From Multifurca ochricompacta (taxonomy: Eukaryota > Basidiomycota > Agaricomycetes > Russulales > Russulaceae), in NCBI GenBank assembly GCA_022496185.1, contig WTXG01000314.1, forward strand, positions 1 to 38,490: a stretch of 38,490 nt of DNA. Reading direction: 5' to 3'. The notes beneath the pieces are model-generated. The model searched no databases, was not told the DNA's origin, and was given only the letters and a program-made list of their open reading frames with translations. How positions within the stretch are numbered: the stretch's first letter is position 1; every line of letters starts with the position of its first letter. Position numbers and translations under genes: made by a program. Shown here in pieces: positions 1 through 9,489 of the stretch.

Positions 1-1
1 A

Positions 2-1048
2 TACGGGAGTGCGTTGGGTGCTTCGCTGGAAGGGACATATTGATATCGCAAAGTCGCTTCTTGAGAGAGGTGTCGATGTGGATTGCCAAGATCGCGATGG
101 CCGGAGTTTGCTTCACAGAGCAACTATGCGGCGTCGTGATGTCATGGTATTGTTAATTGAGCACGGCGCGAAGATCAACGTAAAAGACGAGCGGGGGGAG
201 ACACCATTATTCAAGGCGTCAAGCAGCGGCAGTACTGAAGTTGCACGAATATTATTGGGGCACGGCGCAGATGTGAATACGATGAACAATGAAGGGATGA
301 CCCCGTTGATGATGCATCACGATTTGGGCACCACGCTGTCGTGAAATTACTGCTCGACAATGGCGCATCCTATCGCATCCGTAATAACCACGGCCAGACT
401 GCATTGCAGTTCGCATCCGGCCGTGGACATCTCGATATGGTAAAAGCGTTGCTTGACCACGGCGCGTATGTAAACTCTCGGAGCGACAATGGCTGGACTC
501 ATTGATCGCTGCATCAAGAAACGGTTGTCATAGTGTCGTGCGACTGTTGCTCGACAGGGTGCATCCATCGACATCCGCGACAAACACGGCTGGACTGCAT
601 TACAGTGGGCATCCCACTTTGGACGTCTCGATGTTGTGAAGGAATTGCTTGACCACGGCGCGCATGTAAACTCTCGGGACAACGACCGCTTGACGCTATT
701 GATGTCTGCATCAAGAAACGGTTATCATAGTACCGTGCGACTATTACTCGACAGGGGTGCATTCATCGACATCCGCGACAAAAACGGCTGGACTGCATTA
801 CAGTTCGCATCCCGCGCTGGACATCTCGATGTTGTGAAGGAGTTGCTTGACCACGGCGCGAATGTTAATATCCTGGATAAAGATGGCTTGACGCCATTGG
901 TCTCTGCATCAGAAACGGTTATCATAGTATCGTGCGACTATTACTCGACAGCGGTGCATCCATCGACATCCGCGACAAAGACGGCTGGACTGCATTACCG
1001 TTCGCATCCCGCGATGGACATCTCGATGTTGTGAAGGATTTGCTTGAC
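2..1048 (+). pseudogene. Ankyrin-repeat pseudogene (NLR family, locus 1, left end outside the window)
   Basis: This stretch reads as about ten ankyrin repeats of the same family as the ORF at 3191-5041. It opens inside the repeat that contains GHIDIAKSLLERGVDVDCQ. Frame is lost at least four times, and each break aligns to locus 2 as loss of one base: near 311 (ATGGATGC became ATGATGC), near 498, near 558 (a run of four G became three) and near 909 (TCAAGAAAC became TCAGAAAC). The last repeat is cut after LLD, at 1048, by the TIR of a mobile element. No product can be made from it. Whether a NACHT domain lies upstream is outside the window. Confidence 0.85.
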
Positions 1049-1129
1049 TAGGGCTGCGCGCCGTACCGTATCTTACGGTATGATGGCCCGTAGTACGGTT
1101 GCCGTACCCGTACCATACCAGCTCAAGTC
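1049..1129 (+). repeat. Left terminal inverted repeat
   Basis: This matches the reverse complement of 3098-3179 over nearly its whole length, down to CAGCTCAAGTC. A poly-T run from 1130 then begins the inserted retroposon. Confidence 0.7.
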
Positions 1130-1876
1130 TTTTTTTTTTTTTGAAATCAATTTATTCGCGCTTCAAGGCCGTGCCTAAATCGCACGGCTATTACCGGTAC
1201 ATAATAGCTACTGTTTGTGCAAGTTGGAAGTAAAGTGAAACCCCTTGATAGGGGGAAAAGTGGTGGAGAAAAGTGTGTGTGTAACAACACGGAAAGGAAA
1301 GGGAAATGGGAAAAAAATAAGTGGGAGGTAGAGGCGGGGACGAGGTGTGAAGGTGAACGTACCTATACTACCCAACATCACCAACTCAAGTTCAATCCGG
1401 TTCGCGAGGTTGCTCTGATGTGAATTGCCTTGTGAAGGCCTGTGTGTCCTGGATGAAAGTGAGCAAGTCTTCGATGAAAGGCTTGTGATTGAAGAGGATG
1501 TGCCATGGCAAGGGTCTTGTTCCAGGGCCCAGTCAGGGAGAAACTGGAGAGTGTCAACTGACAGAGTAGAGGGGCAGTGAGAAGAATGTGGGGAAGGTGG
1601 CAGGGTGGAGTTGTCACAGATACAAGGCGTGCGAGGGGGTTTTTTTGGGTGGAAACGCTCAGTGTACTCAGCAATGAAAGCATGGCTGTGGCTAGGTGCA
1701 TGGCTGTGGATGTGGTAAGCTGGGTGTAAGGTTTTTTGTCTATGCCCCGGGTTTAGTCGCAACAGACCAGAGGGGGTGGTTATGCCTGGAGGGGTGTCAT
1801 AGGTGGGGTGGATGGAGAGGGAGTAGGCTTGGTTGTCCCGGTGGTCGGGATGAGTGGTGGTGGGGTGTTGGCCGCC
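1130..1876 (-). mobile_element. 5'-truncated non-LTR retrotransposon (LINE) 3' end
   Basis: On the minus strand this ends in a poly-A tail (T run at 1130-1142). The 3' end before the tail reads GTGCGATTTAGGCACGGCC, then a TGAAGCGCGAAT motif, and is shared with copies at 5860, 10154 and 29190. Further upstream, translations in shifting frames give HAFIAEYTERFHP followed by a Cys/His cluster and then LLTFIQDTQAFTR, which resemble the C-terminal part of fungal LINE reverse transcriptases. The frame is broken, so this is a dead copy. The long minus-strand ORF at 1208-1972 is not a host gene. The 5' limit is approximate. Confidence 0.6.
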
Positions 1877-2045
1877 TAGGGCTGCGCGCCGTTCGTTTGA
1901 CGGTGACGGCCGTCTATTTGATGGTGAGGGACGGGTACGGCTGACCCGTACACCTACCGTTTTTGCACTCACTGGATCGCTGACGGTACGGTACGGATAC
2001 GGTACGGCCGTTTTACGGTATACGGTAGTAGACGGTATTACTAGA
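1877..2045 (+). repeat. Second, diverged end of the same TIR family
   Basis: It begins TAGGGCTGCGCGCCGT like 1049, then diverges into a run of ACGG, CCGT and TACGG motifs up to about 2040. No matching right end lies nearby, so it is probably a solo end or a nested fragment. Confidence 0.5.
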
Positions 2046-2059
2046 GAAAATTAAGTTGA

Positions 2060-2460
2060 GCAGGATAGCATGAACAAGAAGCTTAGAGCAATAAAGCAAC
2101 AAATAGGTGTATTCTTGGGGCTATTCTACACCTTTTTATGTAGTTTATGAGTACAATACCCAACAATCAACTTTACCAGCCATAATCTGAAACTCATAGA
2201 GGGACTTCAAGCATTTCATTTGCTTCTGTGAGCATGAGTAGTGTAAACAGGGCATACTGGAACATGAAATTCCTCAATAAATGGAATTGTAGGTACATTA
2301 TCACAAAAGAGACATCAGAGAAACAATACCAAAACATGCCCCAAAAGGGGCATCCAAAAACTATATTCAGGCTTGCACAAGGCAACTCCTGAAGCCAAGT
2401 GTGGTACATGCGAGCATACCTCCAACTGGACTCTGGCAGACCAAAATTCAATTACAATAA
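2060..2460 (+). repeat. Hairpin-rich dispersed repeat, copy A
   Basis: About 400 bases align with the reverse complement of 9690-10060 and, for the last part, with 31410-31500. Shared blocks are GGGGCTATTCTAC, TTTTATGTAGTTTA, ATCACAAAAGA and the hairpin ATGCCCC-AAAA-GGGGCAT (2336-2353). A second hairpin follows, with stem TTCAGG (2366-2371) and CCTGAA (2388-2393) around a 16-base loop. No coding capacity was found. Confidence 0.65.
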
Positions 2461-2469
2461 GGCAAAAAT

Positions 2470-3020
2470 CAAATATCTAGACTAATAGACAGCTCAATGA
2501 TCCATTGCAGTATCACCTTGCATGCGTGCAAGATGCAGCCGCTTCTTGTCAGGCAACGGAGGGAGATCGTGCCCCATCCACTAATCTAATCTGCCCTGCT
2601 CCATAATCCATAATATTGAGATGGGCCGGTTGCGACCGGATTGTTAGGAACCGGGGACCGGACAGCCGGGCTCCTGTGGACTCGATCTCATGATCATGAT
2701 AAGATAATCTAAAGTGCATCAGATAATGATTCAGAGACATTGCACGCACAACACATTCCTTCTGTCTTGTCACATTTAAATAACTATATTTATTCTACTT
2801 ATTGTCATGCTCCTCTGAGCAGTATAAAAGGTTACTATTCTGTACATGTTCACTTCAGTTTTGACCACATAAACTGAAGTGAGTATTAGTTAGTTTTAGT
2901 TAGTTTATCTTATCTCTTATCTTTACCATATTTAGCTAACACTTATCTGCTATCTAAATAGGTAAAGATACTATAGTGGGGGAGTTTTGGTGGCTTAATG
3001 ACAAGATTAAAGCTCATTCA
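2470..3020. other. Unassigned AT-rich stretch, possibly remnant LTR sequence
   Basis: No gene is visible. The block around CAGTTTTGACCACATAAACTG (about 2857-2878) and GTGAGTATTAG resembles 10700-10740 (CAGTTTTGACCATCATAACC, GTGAGTATCG), so this is another repeated sequence. A GTGGGGGAG string at 2976-2984 looks like a polypurine tract, but no paired LTR was found. Confidence 0.35.
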
Positions 3021-3097
3021 GTCAATGCCGTCTACGGCCGTTTTTTAACGGGTTTGGACGGCGTTTTCTGTACCCGTAACCGTCCGTCTCGATGATT

Positions 3098-3179
3098 GAC
3101 TTGAGCTGCTACGGTACGGGTACGGCACCGTACTACGGCACCGTCATACCGTAAGCTACGGGTACGGCGCGCAGCCCTA
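3098..3179 (-). repeat. Right terminal inverted repeat
   Basis: This is the inverted partner of 1049-1129. It ends GCGCGCAGCCCTA, 11 bases before the ATG of the ankyrin ORF at 3191, so it supplies the immediate upstream sequence of that ORF. Confidence 0.7.
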
Positions 3180-3190
3180 CTATACAGGAG

Positions 3191-5041
3191 ATGATGGAGC
3201 ATTTGTTCGACCCGGACAAGCCATACTTTGGAACATGGGTGTGGATACACGATATCGACTATCCTTGGAGGGAGCACATGTCCACCAGAAATCCGACACG
3301 ACCGGACAATATCTCGCTATACTATGCGGCACTGTGCGGATTCTGTGGAGTTGCAGAGCGGCTGATGGTCGCTCACCCACGGGACATGAATACGAGGGGC
3401 GGACATTACGGGAGTGCGTTGAGTGCTTCGCTGGCGAAGGGACATATTGATATCGCAAAGTCGCTTCTTAAGAGAGGTGTCGACGTGGATTGCCAAGATA
3501 ACATTGGCCGGAGTTTGCTTCACAGAGCAACTGATAGCGGGCGTCGTGATGTCGTGTTATTGATTATTGAGCACGGCGCGAAGATCAACATAGAAGATGA
3601 GAGGGGGGAGACACCATTGTTCCAGGCGTCAAGAAACGGCGATACTGAAGTTGCACGAATATTATTGGGGCATGGCGCAGATGTGAATACGATGAACAAT
3701 GAAGGGATGACCCCGTTAATGGATGCATCACGACTTGGGCACCATGCTGTCGTGCAATTACTACTCGACAGTGGCGCATCCTATGACATCCATAATGACG
3801 ACAGCTGGACTGCATTACTGTGGGCATCCTACCCTGGGTATCTCGATGTTGTGAAGGAGTTACTTGACCACGGCGCGGATGTAAACTCTCAAAGCAACGA
3901 TGGCTCAGCGCCATTGATCTTTGCATCAGTAAAGGGTTACCATGGTATCGTGCGACTATTACTCGACAGGGGTGCATCCATCGACATCCGCGACAACGAC
4001 GGCCGCACTGCATTACGGTCCGCATCCGGCGCCGGACATCTCGATGTTGTGAAGGAGTTGCTTGACCACGGCGCGGATGTAAACTCTCGGAACAACGGTG
4101 GTTCAACGCCATTGACGTCAGCATCAAAAAACGGAAACGATAATGTTGCGCGATTATTGCTCAACAGTGGCGCGTCTGTGGATAGTTGCGACAGTAATGG
4201 CTGGACTTCGTTACACTTCGCTGCAAACAATGGTAATCTCACCACTGTCAAGTTGCTGATCGCTCATGGAGCCAATGTTAATCTACGGAATAACGCCGAA
4301 GAGACTGCTTTTGACCTGGCATCTCACAACGCGGAAGAAAGGGTTGCAAGTGCCTTAGCCGAGCATATGGAAGACATGACCCGTCATGACGGCATGGTCT
4401 CCACTACATGGAACATACCACCACAAGATGCGCATCTGTATGATGCGCAGTCATCAATAAAGCCCAGTGTGCACATGGGTACAAATACCTCTGACGATGA
4501 AGAGGAAGAAGAAAGTGAGGAAGAAAGTGAGGAAGAAGAAAACGAATTAAAAAACGAAGAAATTATTCTGCTCCTTTCCGCAACGATAAATGGACGCCTC
4601 GATATTGTGCGATCATTTCTTGATGGTGGCGCAGATGTCAATGAACGGGGTGAGCATCCCAGAACGCCCTTGGCCGTGGCATCGGGTGGAGGAAGACTTG
4701 AAATCGCGAATTTGTTCATTGAGCGCGGCGCAGAAATTAATTGCCGGGACGATAAAGGCTCGACGCCATTGCATGCGGCGTCAGTGGACGGACACATCGA
4801 AGTTGCGCGGTTGTTACTGGATCACGGCGCGATTGTGGACGCAAAGAATCAGGCACAATGGACTCCATTGCATCTTGCAGCAAGTTTCGGTGAGTTGAAG
4901 GTGGTACAGTTATTACTAGAACGAGGGGCGAATGTTCACGTGCAGAACGATAATGGTCGGACACCATCTCAAGAAGCATTGGCCACAGGGGAACGGGAGA
5001 TTGTACGATTGTTGTTGGAGTATGAAGCGCGTGGAGCATAG
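3191..5041 (+). CDS. Ankyrin-repeat protein, NACHT-less NLR derivative (locus 2)
   Basis: This is an uninterrupted 616-codon ORF without introns. The first 60 residues (MEHLFDPDKPYF, then YYAALCGF) are the linker that in agaricomycete NACHT-ankyrin proteins joins the NACHT module to the ankyrin domain, so the nucleotide-binding half is missing. About eleven ankyrin repeats follow (roughly 45-420), then a non-ankyrin region with an acidic Glu/Ser tract (about 435-460), then five more repeats up to the stop. Neighbouring repeats form a two-repeat unit with near-identical helices (HLDVVKELLDHGADVNS) and variable turn residues. The start is the first ATG after the TIR that ends at 3179; the second ATG (3194) is equally possible. 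It may be a truncated gene kept open by chance or an expressed ankyrin-only protein. The sequence cannot decide. Confidence 0.75.
   Translation: MMEHLFDPDKPYFGTWVWIHDIDYPWREHMSTRNPTRPDNISLYYAALCGFCGVAERLMVAHPRDMNTRGGHYGSALSASLAKGHIDIAKSLLKRGVDVDCQDNIGRSLLHRATDSGRRDVVLLIIEHGAKINIEDERGETPLFQASRNGDTEVARILLGHGADVNTMNNEGMTPLMDASRLGHHAVVQLLLDSGASYDIHNDDSWTALLWASYPGYLDVVKELLDHGADVNSQSNDGSAPLIFASVKGYHGIVRLLLDRGASIDIRDNDGRTALRSASGAGHLDVVKELLDHGADVNSRNNGGSTPLTSASKNGNDNVARLLLNSGASVDSCDSNGWTSLHFAANNGNLTTVKLLIAHGANVNLRNNAEETAFDLASHNAEERVASALAEHMEDMTRHDGMVSTTWNIPPQDAHLYDAQSSIKPSVHMGTNTSDDEEEEESEEESEEEENELKNEEIILLLSATINGRLDIVRSFLDGGADVNERGEHPRTPLAVASGGGRLEIANLFIERGAEINCRDDKGSTPLHAASVDGHIEVARLLLDHGAIVDAKNQAQWTPLHLAASFGELKVVQLLLERGANVHVQNDNGRTPSQEALATGEREIVRLLLEYEARGA
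4491..4562 (+). repeat. Acidic GAA/GAG-rich linker tract of locus 2
   Basis: A purine-rich codon run encodes a mostly Glu/Ser segment between the two ankyrin blocks. The matching tract at 33888-34033 in locus 3 is about twice as long and has Lys-Gly-Glu units. Confidence 0.7.
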
Positions 5042-5480
5042 ATCATTAGCAACCACAGACCTGACTGACTGAATCTTTACTGTTATCTGAAATATCCTAC
5101 GTTTTTGTTGTCCCATTTGGGTGCTACATACCATAGTCAACACACCCTCTCTATAACTACTACTATCTCAACGACTTCCTAGCCTTCTCAAGTGTGTTTT
5201 GATAGCAAGCCCTCACATCCTTAGCTAACCTTGGTCTTGAAGGTCTAGCCTTTCTTCTCCCTCTTCTACATCTGGTAGGGACGACGTTCATATGCTCGGC
5301 GCGTCGACGACAACAGGCAAAACTCCCAGCTGCCGTGTTCGAGATAAAGAGCACATTGACAGAGGCTTGAAAAACGATGTTCATCACCTGCTTTAGAAAA
5401 ACCAGTTTAATGCATGCACCCCTATGAGAGCACGGTGAAATATGGCGTACCGGTTCTAGAAAGACTGTCAGGGTTAGGGT
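5042..5480 (+). other. 3' flank of locus 2, duplicated at locus 3
   Basis: No gene is visible. Blocks here recur in inverted orientation downstream of the locus 3 pseudogene: ATCATTAGCAACC, GAAATATCCTACGTT, TCAACACACCCTCTC, CTACTACTATCTCAACGAC and, near 5300-5470, GTCAATGTGCTCTTTATCTC read in reverse. The duplication therefore included non-coding 3' sequence. Bases 5481-5720 hold nothing I recognise. Confidence 0.65.
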
Positions 5481-5720
5481 TGCATCCAAAACTGCCTGAG
5501 TCCAGGCCCGCTGGGGCTAAGATCTTCCACCTGGCAGCTTCATCAAAAGAAAGATTCAAAACTGAGAGCCATGGAGGATTCGAGTAACAAGCTATCTACT
5601 GGCCAAAGACTTTGTAAGCTTATTATCCTGTAAATATCATGAGGCTGTGAGTTCGAAGCGGAGAGAGATTCTGCGAGATTCCGCGACGAGAGAGAAGGAG
5701 CTCACCCACCTCTCGCCCAC

Positions 5721-5798
5721 CGCTGACATCCCTAAAGCGGTAATCTTGTCACACGACTGTGATTTGTAATAATATTTATTTTAAAAAGGAAGTTATCG
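5721..5798 (+). repeat. Foldback left arm
   Basis: Inverted partner of 6252-6332, with only a few mismatches. Confidence 0.7.
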
Positions 5799-5859
5799 TT
5801 GATCAACAAGATATCATTACATTTCAAAGTCATGTGACATGTAGACAACAATAGTGAAA

Positions 5860-6155
5860 GAGAGTTGGTCTTTCATCATGCGACGACCTCAACCCCCTCA
5901 CCTTCATCCAGGACACGCGGGCCTTCACAAGGCCTCCTTTCTTCTCCAACACACAGGCTCGCTTCCCCTCTCCACTCCTTCTCTATCACACACTGCCTCT
6001 CTTGTTTCCCTCTACCAAGAGGTTTTGCACATGGTAGTTCCTACATTTTTTTATGTTCACAACAGTAGTTACTATGTACTGGTAGTAGCTGTGTGATTTG
6101 GGCAAGGCCCTGAAGTGTGAATAAAATTGACTTCAAAAAAAGATAAAAAAAACCT
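5860..6155 (+). mobile_element. 5'-truncated LINE 3' end with target-site duplication
   Basis: Its 3' part (GTAGTAGCTGTGTGATTTGG, then GCAAGGCCCTGAAGTGTGAAT and an A-rich tail) aligns with the tail of the minus-strand copy ending at 1130. Its 5' part encodes LTFIQDTRAFTR, the same LINE C-terminal peptide. AATAGTGAAA flanks it directly on both sides (5850-5859 and 6156-6165), a 10-bp target-site duplication as expected from target-primed insertion. Confidence 0.75.
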
Positions 6156-6251
6156 AATAGTGAAAATGCTTAACATCCTCCCTTCCTCCCTCCGCTCCCG
6201 TCCATGCAATGGACAATAACATGTCAATAACTTTCCTTTTTAAAATAAATA

Positions 6252-6332
6252 TTCAACAATAACTTCCTTTTAAAATAAATATTATTACAAATCACAGTTG
6301 TGTGACAAGATTACCACTTTAGGGGTGTCAGT
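6252..6332 (-). repeat. Foldback right arm
   Basis: Inverted partner of 5721-5798. Confidence 0.7.
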
Positions 6333-7236
6333 GGTTTTGGCATTTGGTCTTACACGCGCCATGTGGCACAAGAAAGATTTGTAATCATGTGCAGTCTAAC
6401 CTTATGCAACGCACTCTCCTCCTCTGCACCTGAATGATCAAGACTTGAAACGCGATGTTCAGACCCTGCAGACCTGGTTGAGGGTAGATTTGGAGCATAT
6501 AGCGATACCTTTTAACCAGGTGTTTGTTTCTCCTTCTTCTACTTGCGCGGCCTGGTTACGCCTCGCCTCGCCTCGCCTCTCCTCGTCGTGTCCTCGGGTT
6601 CGTGCCATTCCCTGTGTCCATGTCGCTTACTAGTTATCGCACCATCACGGTCAATCCACACTGACTAGGGTATTATGGCGTGGTTTTTATTAGGAGCGTC
6701 CAAATACGCTGTTACGCCACCATTTGGTGTACCTTAACATTGGGTAAATCACACTCAGGATCAAGTCACACGTCGGTGTCAGCTGTCAATTTGAACGCTC
6801 AAAATCCAAATAAACAAAGTACAATAAGGGGATTGCACTACCTACGCTATCCTCGCTCGTCTATGTAGCATCCGACTCCTTGCCTTTTATGTGCACACAA
6901 AGACATCCTCTAGTAGCATGTCCAGCTATTATGTGGAAGTCTGGGGGACCGTTGCATGACCTCAGTGCTGGGTCTGACTGAATCACGTAAACTTCCGTTC
7001 TGCCTTGTTTTTGTCAACATACTGCGATTCGAAATTCCCCTTCTGCAAAATTTCCGGAAATTGTGTCAGCTTTCGTTGGCGCTAGTGATGTGAAACCCAC
7101 TAACCAAAGGCAGGGATCGATCTGGAGCGCAGGGTATGAGAAGGAAAGGGGCCTGAAGCAGGAATGTGGCACGGCGCTCTTTCTAGCTAATAAAGACCGT
7201 AGTTGCCCTCTGCTTCTCGGATTACATCCTTTCAAA
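6333..7236. other. Intergenic, upstream of the first P450
   Basis: No gene is recognised. A short CGCCT-type simple repeat lies near 6555-6585. Bases 7030-7080 (AATTTCCGGAAATTGTGTCAGC) weakly resemble 15263-15290 upstream of the third P450, as expected for duplicated promoters. Confidence 0.4.
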
Positions 7237-9321
7237 ATGCTCGACCTCAATCGATTTGGTGCACTCGCGGCCTCTGTGGTCCTGCTCATTACCTTTTCTT
7301 TCTTCAAGACCTGCTCTCGCCGTCCTCATCAGAAATATCCCCCAGGTCCCAGGCGCTTGCCACTCATTGGCAATTTCCTCGACCTACCCTCGGAAGAAGG
7401 GTGGGCCAGATACAAGAAGTGGTCCAGAGATTCAGGTAAAGATAGAAATGGGAATGTCATTGTGCAAAGCTTGTCGTCCTCAATCCAAGTTTAGGTTCTG
7501 ATGTCGTACATGCCGACGTGATGGGTTCACACATCATCATCCTGAATTCGGCGAAAGCTGCAAATGACCTTTTCGAAAAGCGCTCATCCATTTATTCCGA
7601 CAGGTTTGACTCTTTGCAACGAGATTATTATCTGCGATACTTTTGATAACCTTTCTTAGGCCGAAATTTACCGCGTTCCAGCTGTATGTGGTGTCATCAC
7701 CGTCTGAGTTATGCGTTCTTCGGTTCTCACCAAATTTTAAAGTATGGGATTGGGTTTCAATCATGGCATGCTGCCTTACGGAGACCGTTGGCGCCGTCTA
7801 CGACGTGCATTCCATGCACACTTCGATGCTACGACATCAAAAGAGTATCGACCACTCGAGATGCAAGCGGTTCAACGATTGCTGCGCAATTTACTTGAAA
7901 ATCCAGATAACTTCTCTCAGCACCTTAAACAGTAAGTGCAGTCATGACGTTAGATAAAGATCACTGCATAGACGCGTGAAGGAAAGCATGGCGGGGCAGG
8001 TCATCCTATCGATTGCATATGGTATTGATGTACGACCGGAAGGTGATCCACACGTAGCAGTGGCGGAGGCTGTGCTCGAAGCCGTATCGGTTGTGTCATC
8101 AAACTCGTGGGCTATGCTTCTGGATATGATGCCTTGGTGTAACTGTCCTGATTTTACCGGGAGAAACACGTGGACAACTGAGAAATGTTTACTCAGTGTT
8201 GTATATGCCAGGCTGGTTTCCTGGGGCGAGCATCAAGCACGAGGCCCGCAAGTGGCTTCCAATCGTCGATAGTATGATAGGCAAACCACACGCCGAGGTT
8301 AAGGCAGCGCTGGTGAGTACCAGAAAAAAGTTTATATCCAATACGATCAAAAATCACCTTCGTTAAGGCTGATGGAAGGGCTCCTCCTTCTGTTGCTGCC
8401 AAGATGATATTACAACTCGACGAAAATTCGTCAGAAGAAGAAATATGGACTACAAAGGCGATACCAGGTTTCGTGTATCTAGTTGGTGCTGATACCGTAC
8501 GCCGAATTCGCACCACGAGCCCGCATTTCTCTCGGCTGAAGCTGACTTGACAGACAGTATCTTCCCTGCGTACCTTCTTCCTTGCCATGGCGCTCTATCC
8601 TGAAGTACAGCGCAAGGCTCAGGCTGAAATTGACTCAATTACCAGTGGCTCACGTCTTCCCGACTTCTCAGATATGGCCTCTTTTACCTATGTGGATGCG
8701 CTCATCAAGGAGGTTCTACGTTGGCATCCCGTTGCTCCACTCGGTGCGTTCAGCGGTCAGAACGTCAACGTCATCTTATGGTTGACTATACCGCCATTCA
8801 GGTATTCCCCGTCGACTTATGGAGGATGACATCTATAATGGATATTTCATACCAGCTGGTTCGATGGTCATGTCGAATATATGGTGAATTCCTTGACGAG
8901 CCCAATCTGCCTCTTCTATTAATCTGCCGTAGGGCCATCATGCACGACCATTCTATCTACCCGGAACCCAATAGATTTTATCCCGAGCGATGGCTCGTTC
9001 CAGACCCGCCCCCCTCCCCGGAAGCGGTTTTTGGCCATGGGCGGCGTATCTGTCAAGGTCGTTTCATGGCACGCGACAGTATCTGGGCAGCGATCGTAAA
9101 CATCCTCGCATCTTTTGAGATCAAGTCCGTGAACGGCAACCCTCCAAAGGAAGTGTACACTTCTGGGATTGTGTCGTTCGTTGTTTTTGATTTCCTTCCG
9201 TGCATTTTTCTTACATGTCTGATTTGGCTCTAATAGCTATCCTGAGGCGTTCGAGCTCGATATTCGTCCTCGGTCGGACGTGGCTGCGGCCTTGGTCCAC
9301 GGAACGGTGTTTGAATGTTAA
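7237..9321 (+). CDS. Cytochrome P450 monooxygenase 1 (OrdA-like)
   Basis: The model has 11 exons and 505 aa: 7237-7435, 7495-7603, 7660-7683, 7743-7931, 7987-8138, 8197-8312, 8368-8496, 8554-8743, 8802-8883, 8933-9175, 9237-9321. All introns are GT-AG and the frame is open throughout. An N-terminal membrane anchor (about 8-25) is followed by the proline hinge [13 protein letters not shown]. The I-helix motif VGADTT spans an intron. ExxR is EVLR, the meander is FYPERW, and the heme loop [10 protein letters not shown] has its ligand at Cys437. It would be an ER-anchored, NADPH-reductase-dependent monooxygenase. The closest family I recall is the agaricomycete O-methylsterigmatocystin oxidoreductase-like group. 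The substrate is unknown. The start is supported by the two paralogues. One weak point is the last donor, GTTCGT. Confidence 0.9.
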
Positions 9322-9489
9322 TTGGTAGACCGAAGGTGGGAATGGCGAGGTTCTGTCAGTTCGGACCTTGCCCTGCTCTGATTGAAGCATCCAAAGCAGC
9401 CGCCGTGCATAGAGGTATTCCTCGACTTGAGATGCTCCAGTATGTTCAAGCATTCCATAATAATATCAAACTTGAGAATATCGTAACAG

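Larger units (their letters stand above)
1049..3179. mobile_element. TIR element rich in ACGG motifs, with nested insertions
   Basis: About 80 bases at 1049-1129 are repeated in inverted orientation at 3098-3179. Both ends start TAGGGCTGCGCGCCGTACC and are built from many TACGG/CCGTA motifs. TA lies at both outer edges, which could be a TA target duplication, but the locus 2 homology does not show a clean TA site. No transposase ORF is seen inside, so the element would be non-autonomous. It contains a LINE 3' end (1130 to about 1876), a second, diverged left end of the same family at 1877 and a hairpin-rich repeat (about 2060-2460). Confidence 0.6.
5721..6332. mobile_element. Foldback/MITE-like element with inverted ends of about 78 bp
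   Basis: Bases 5721-5798 recur as the reverse complement at 6252-6332. Both contain CCTAAAG.GGTAATCTTG, TCACAC.ACTGTGATTTG and TAATAATATTTATTTTAAAA. No ORF of note lies between them. A LINE 3' end with its own target duplication was inserted inside (5860-6155). Next to the right arm, the AATAACTTCCTTTTAAAATAAAT block is duplicated in tandem (6226-6285). A target duplication for the element itself could not be defined. Confidence 0.6.

Noticed and set aside
1208..1972. 254-codon minus-strand ORF as a host gene
   Set aside because: It runs through LINE 3' sequence and the TIR end, with Pro/Ser/His-rich translation typical of a shadow frame. Only fragments match LINE C-terminal motifs.
2470..3020. 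Complete LTR retrotransposon
   Set aside because: Only a polypurine-like GTGGGGGAG and a TATA-like stretch are seen. There are no paired LTRs, primer binding site or gag/pol frames.
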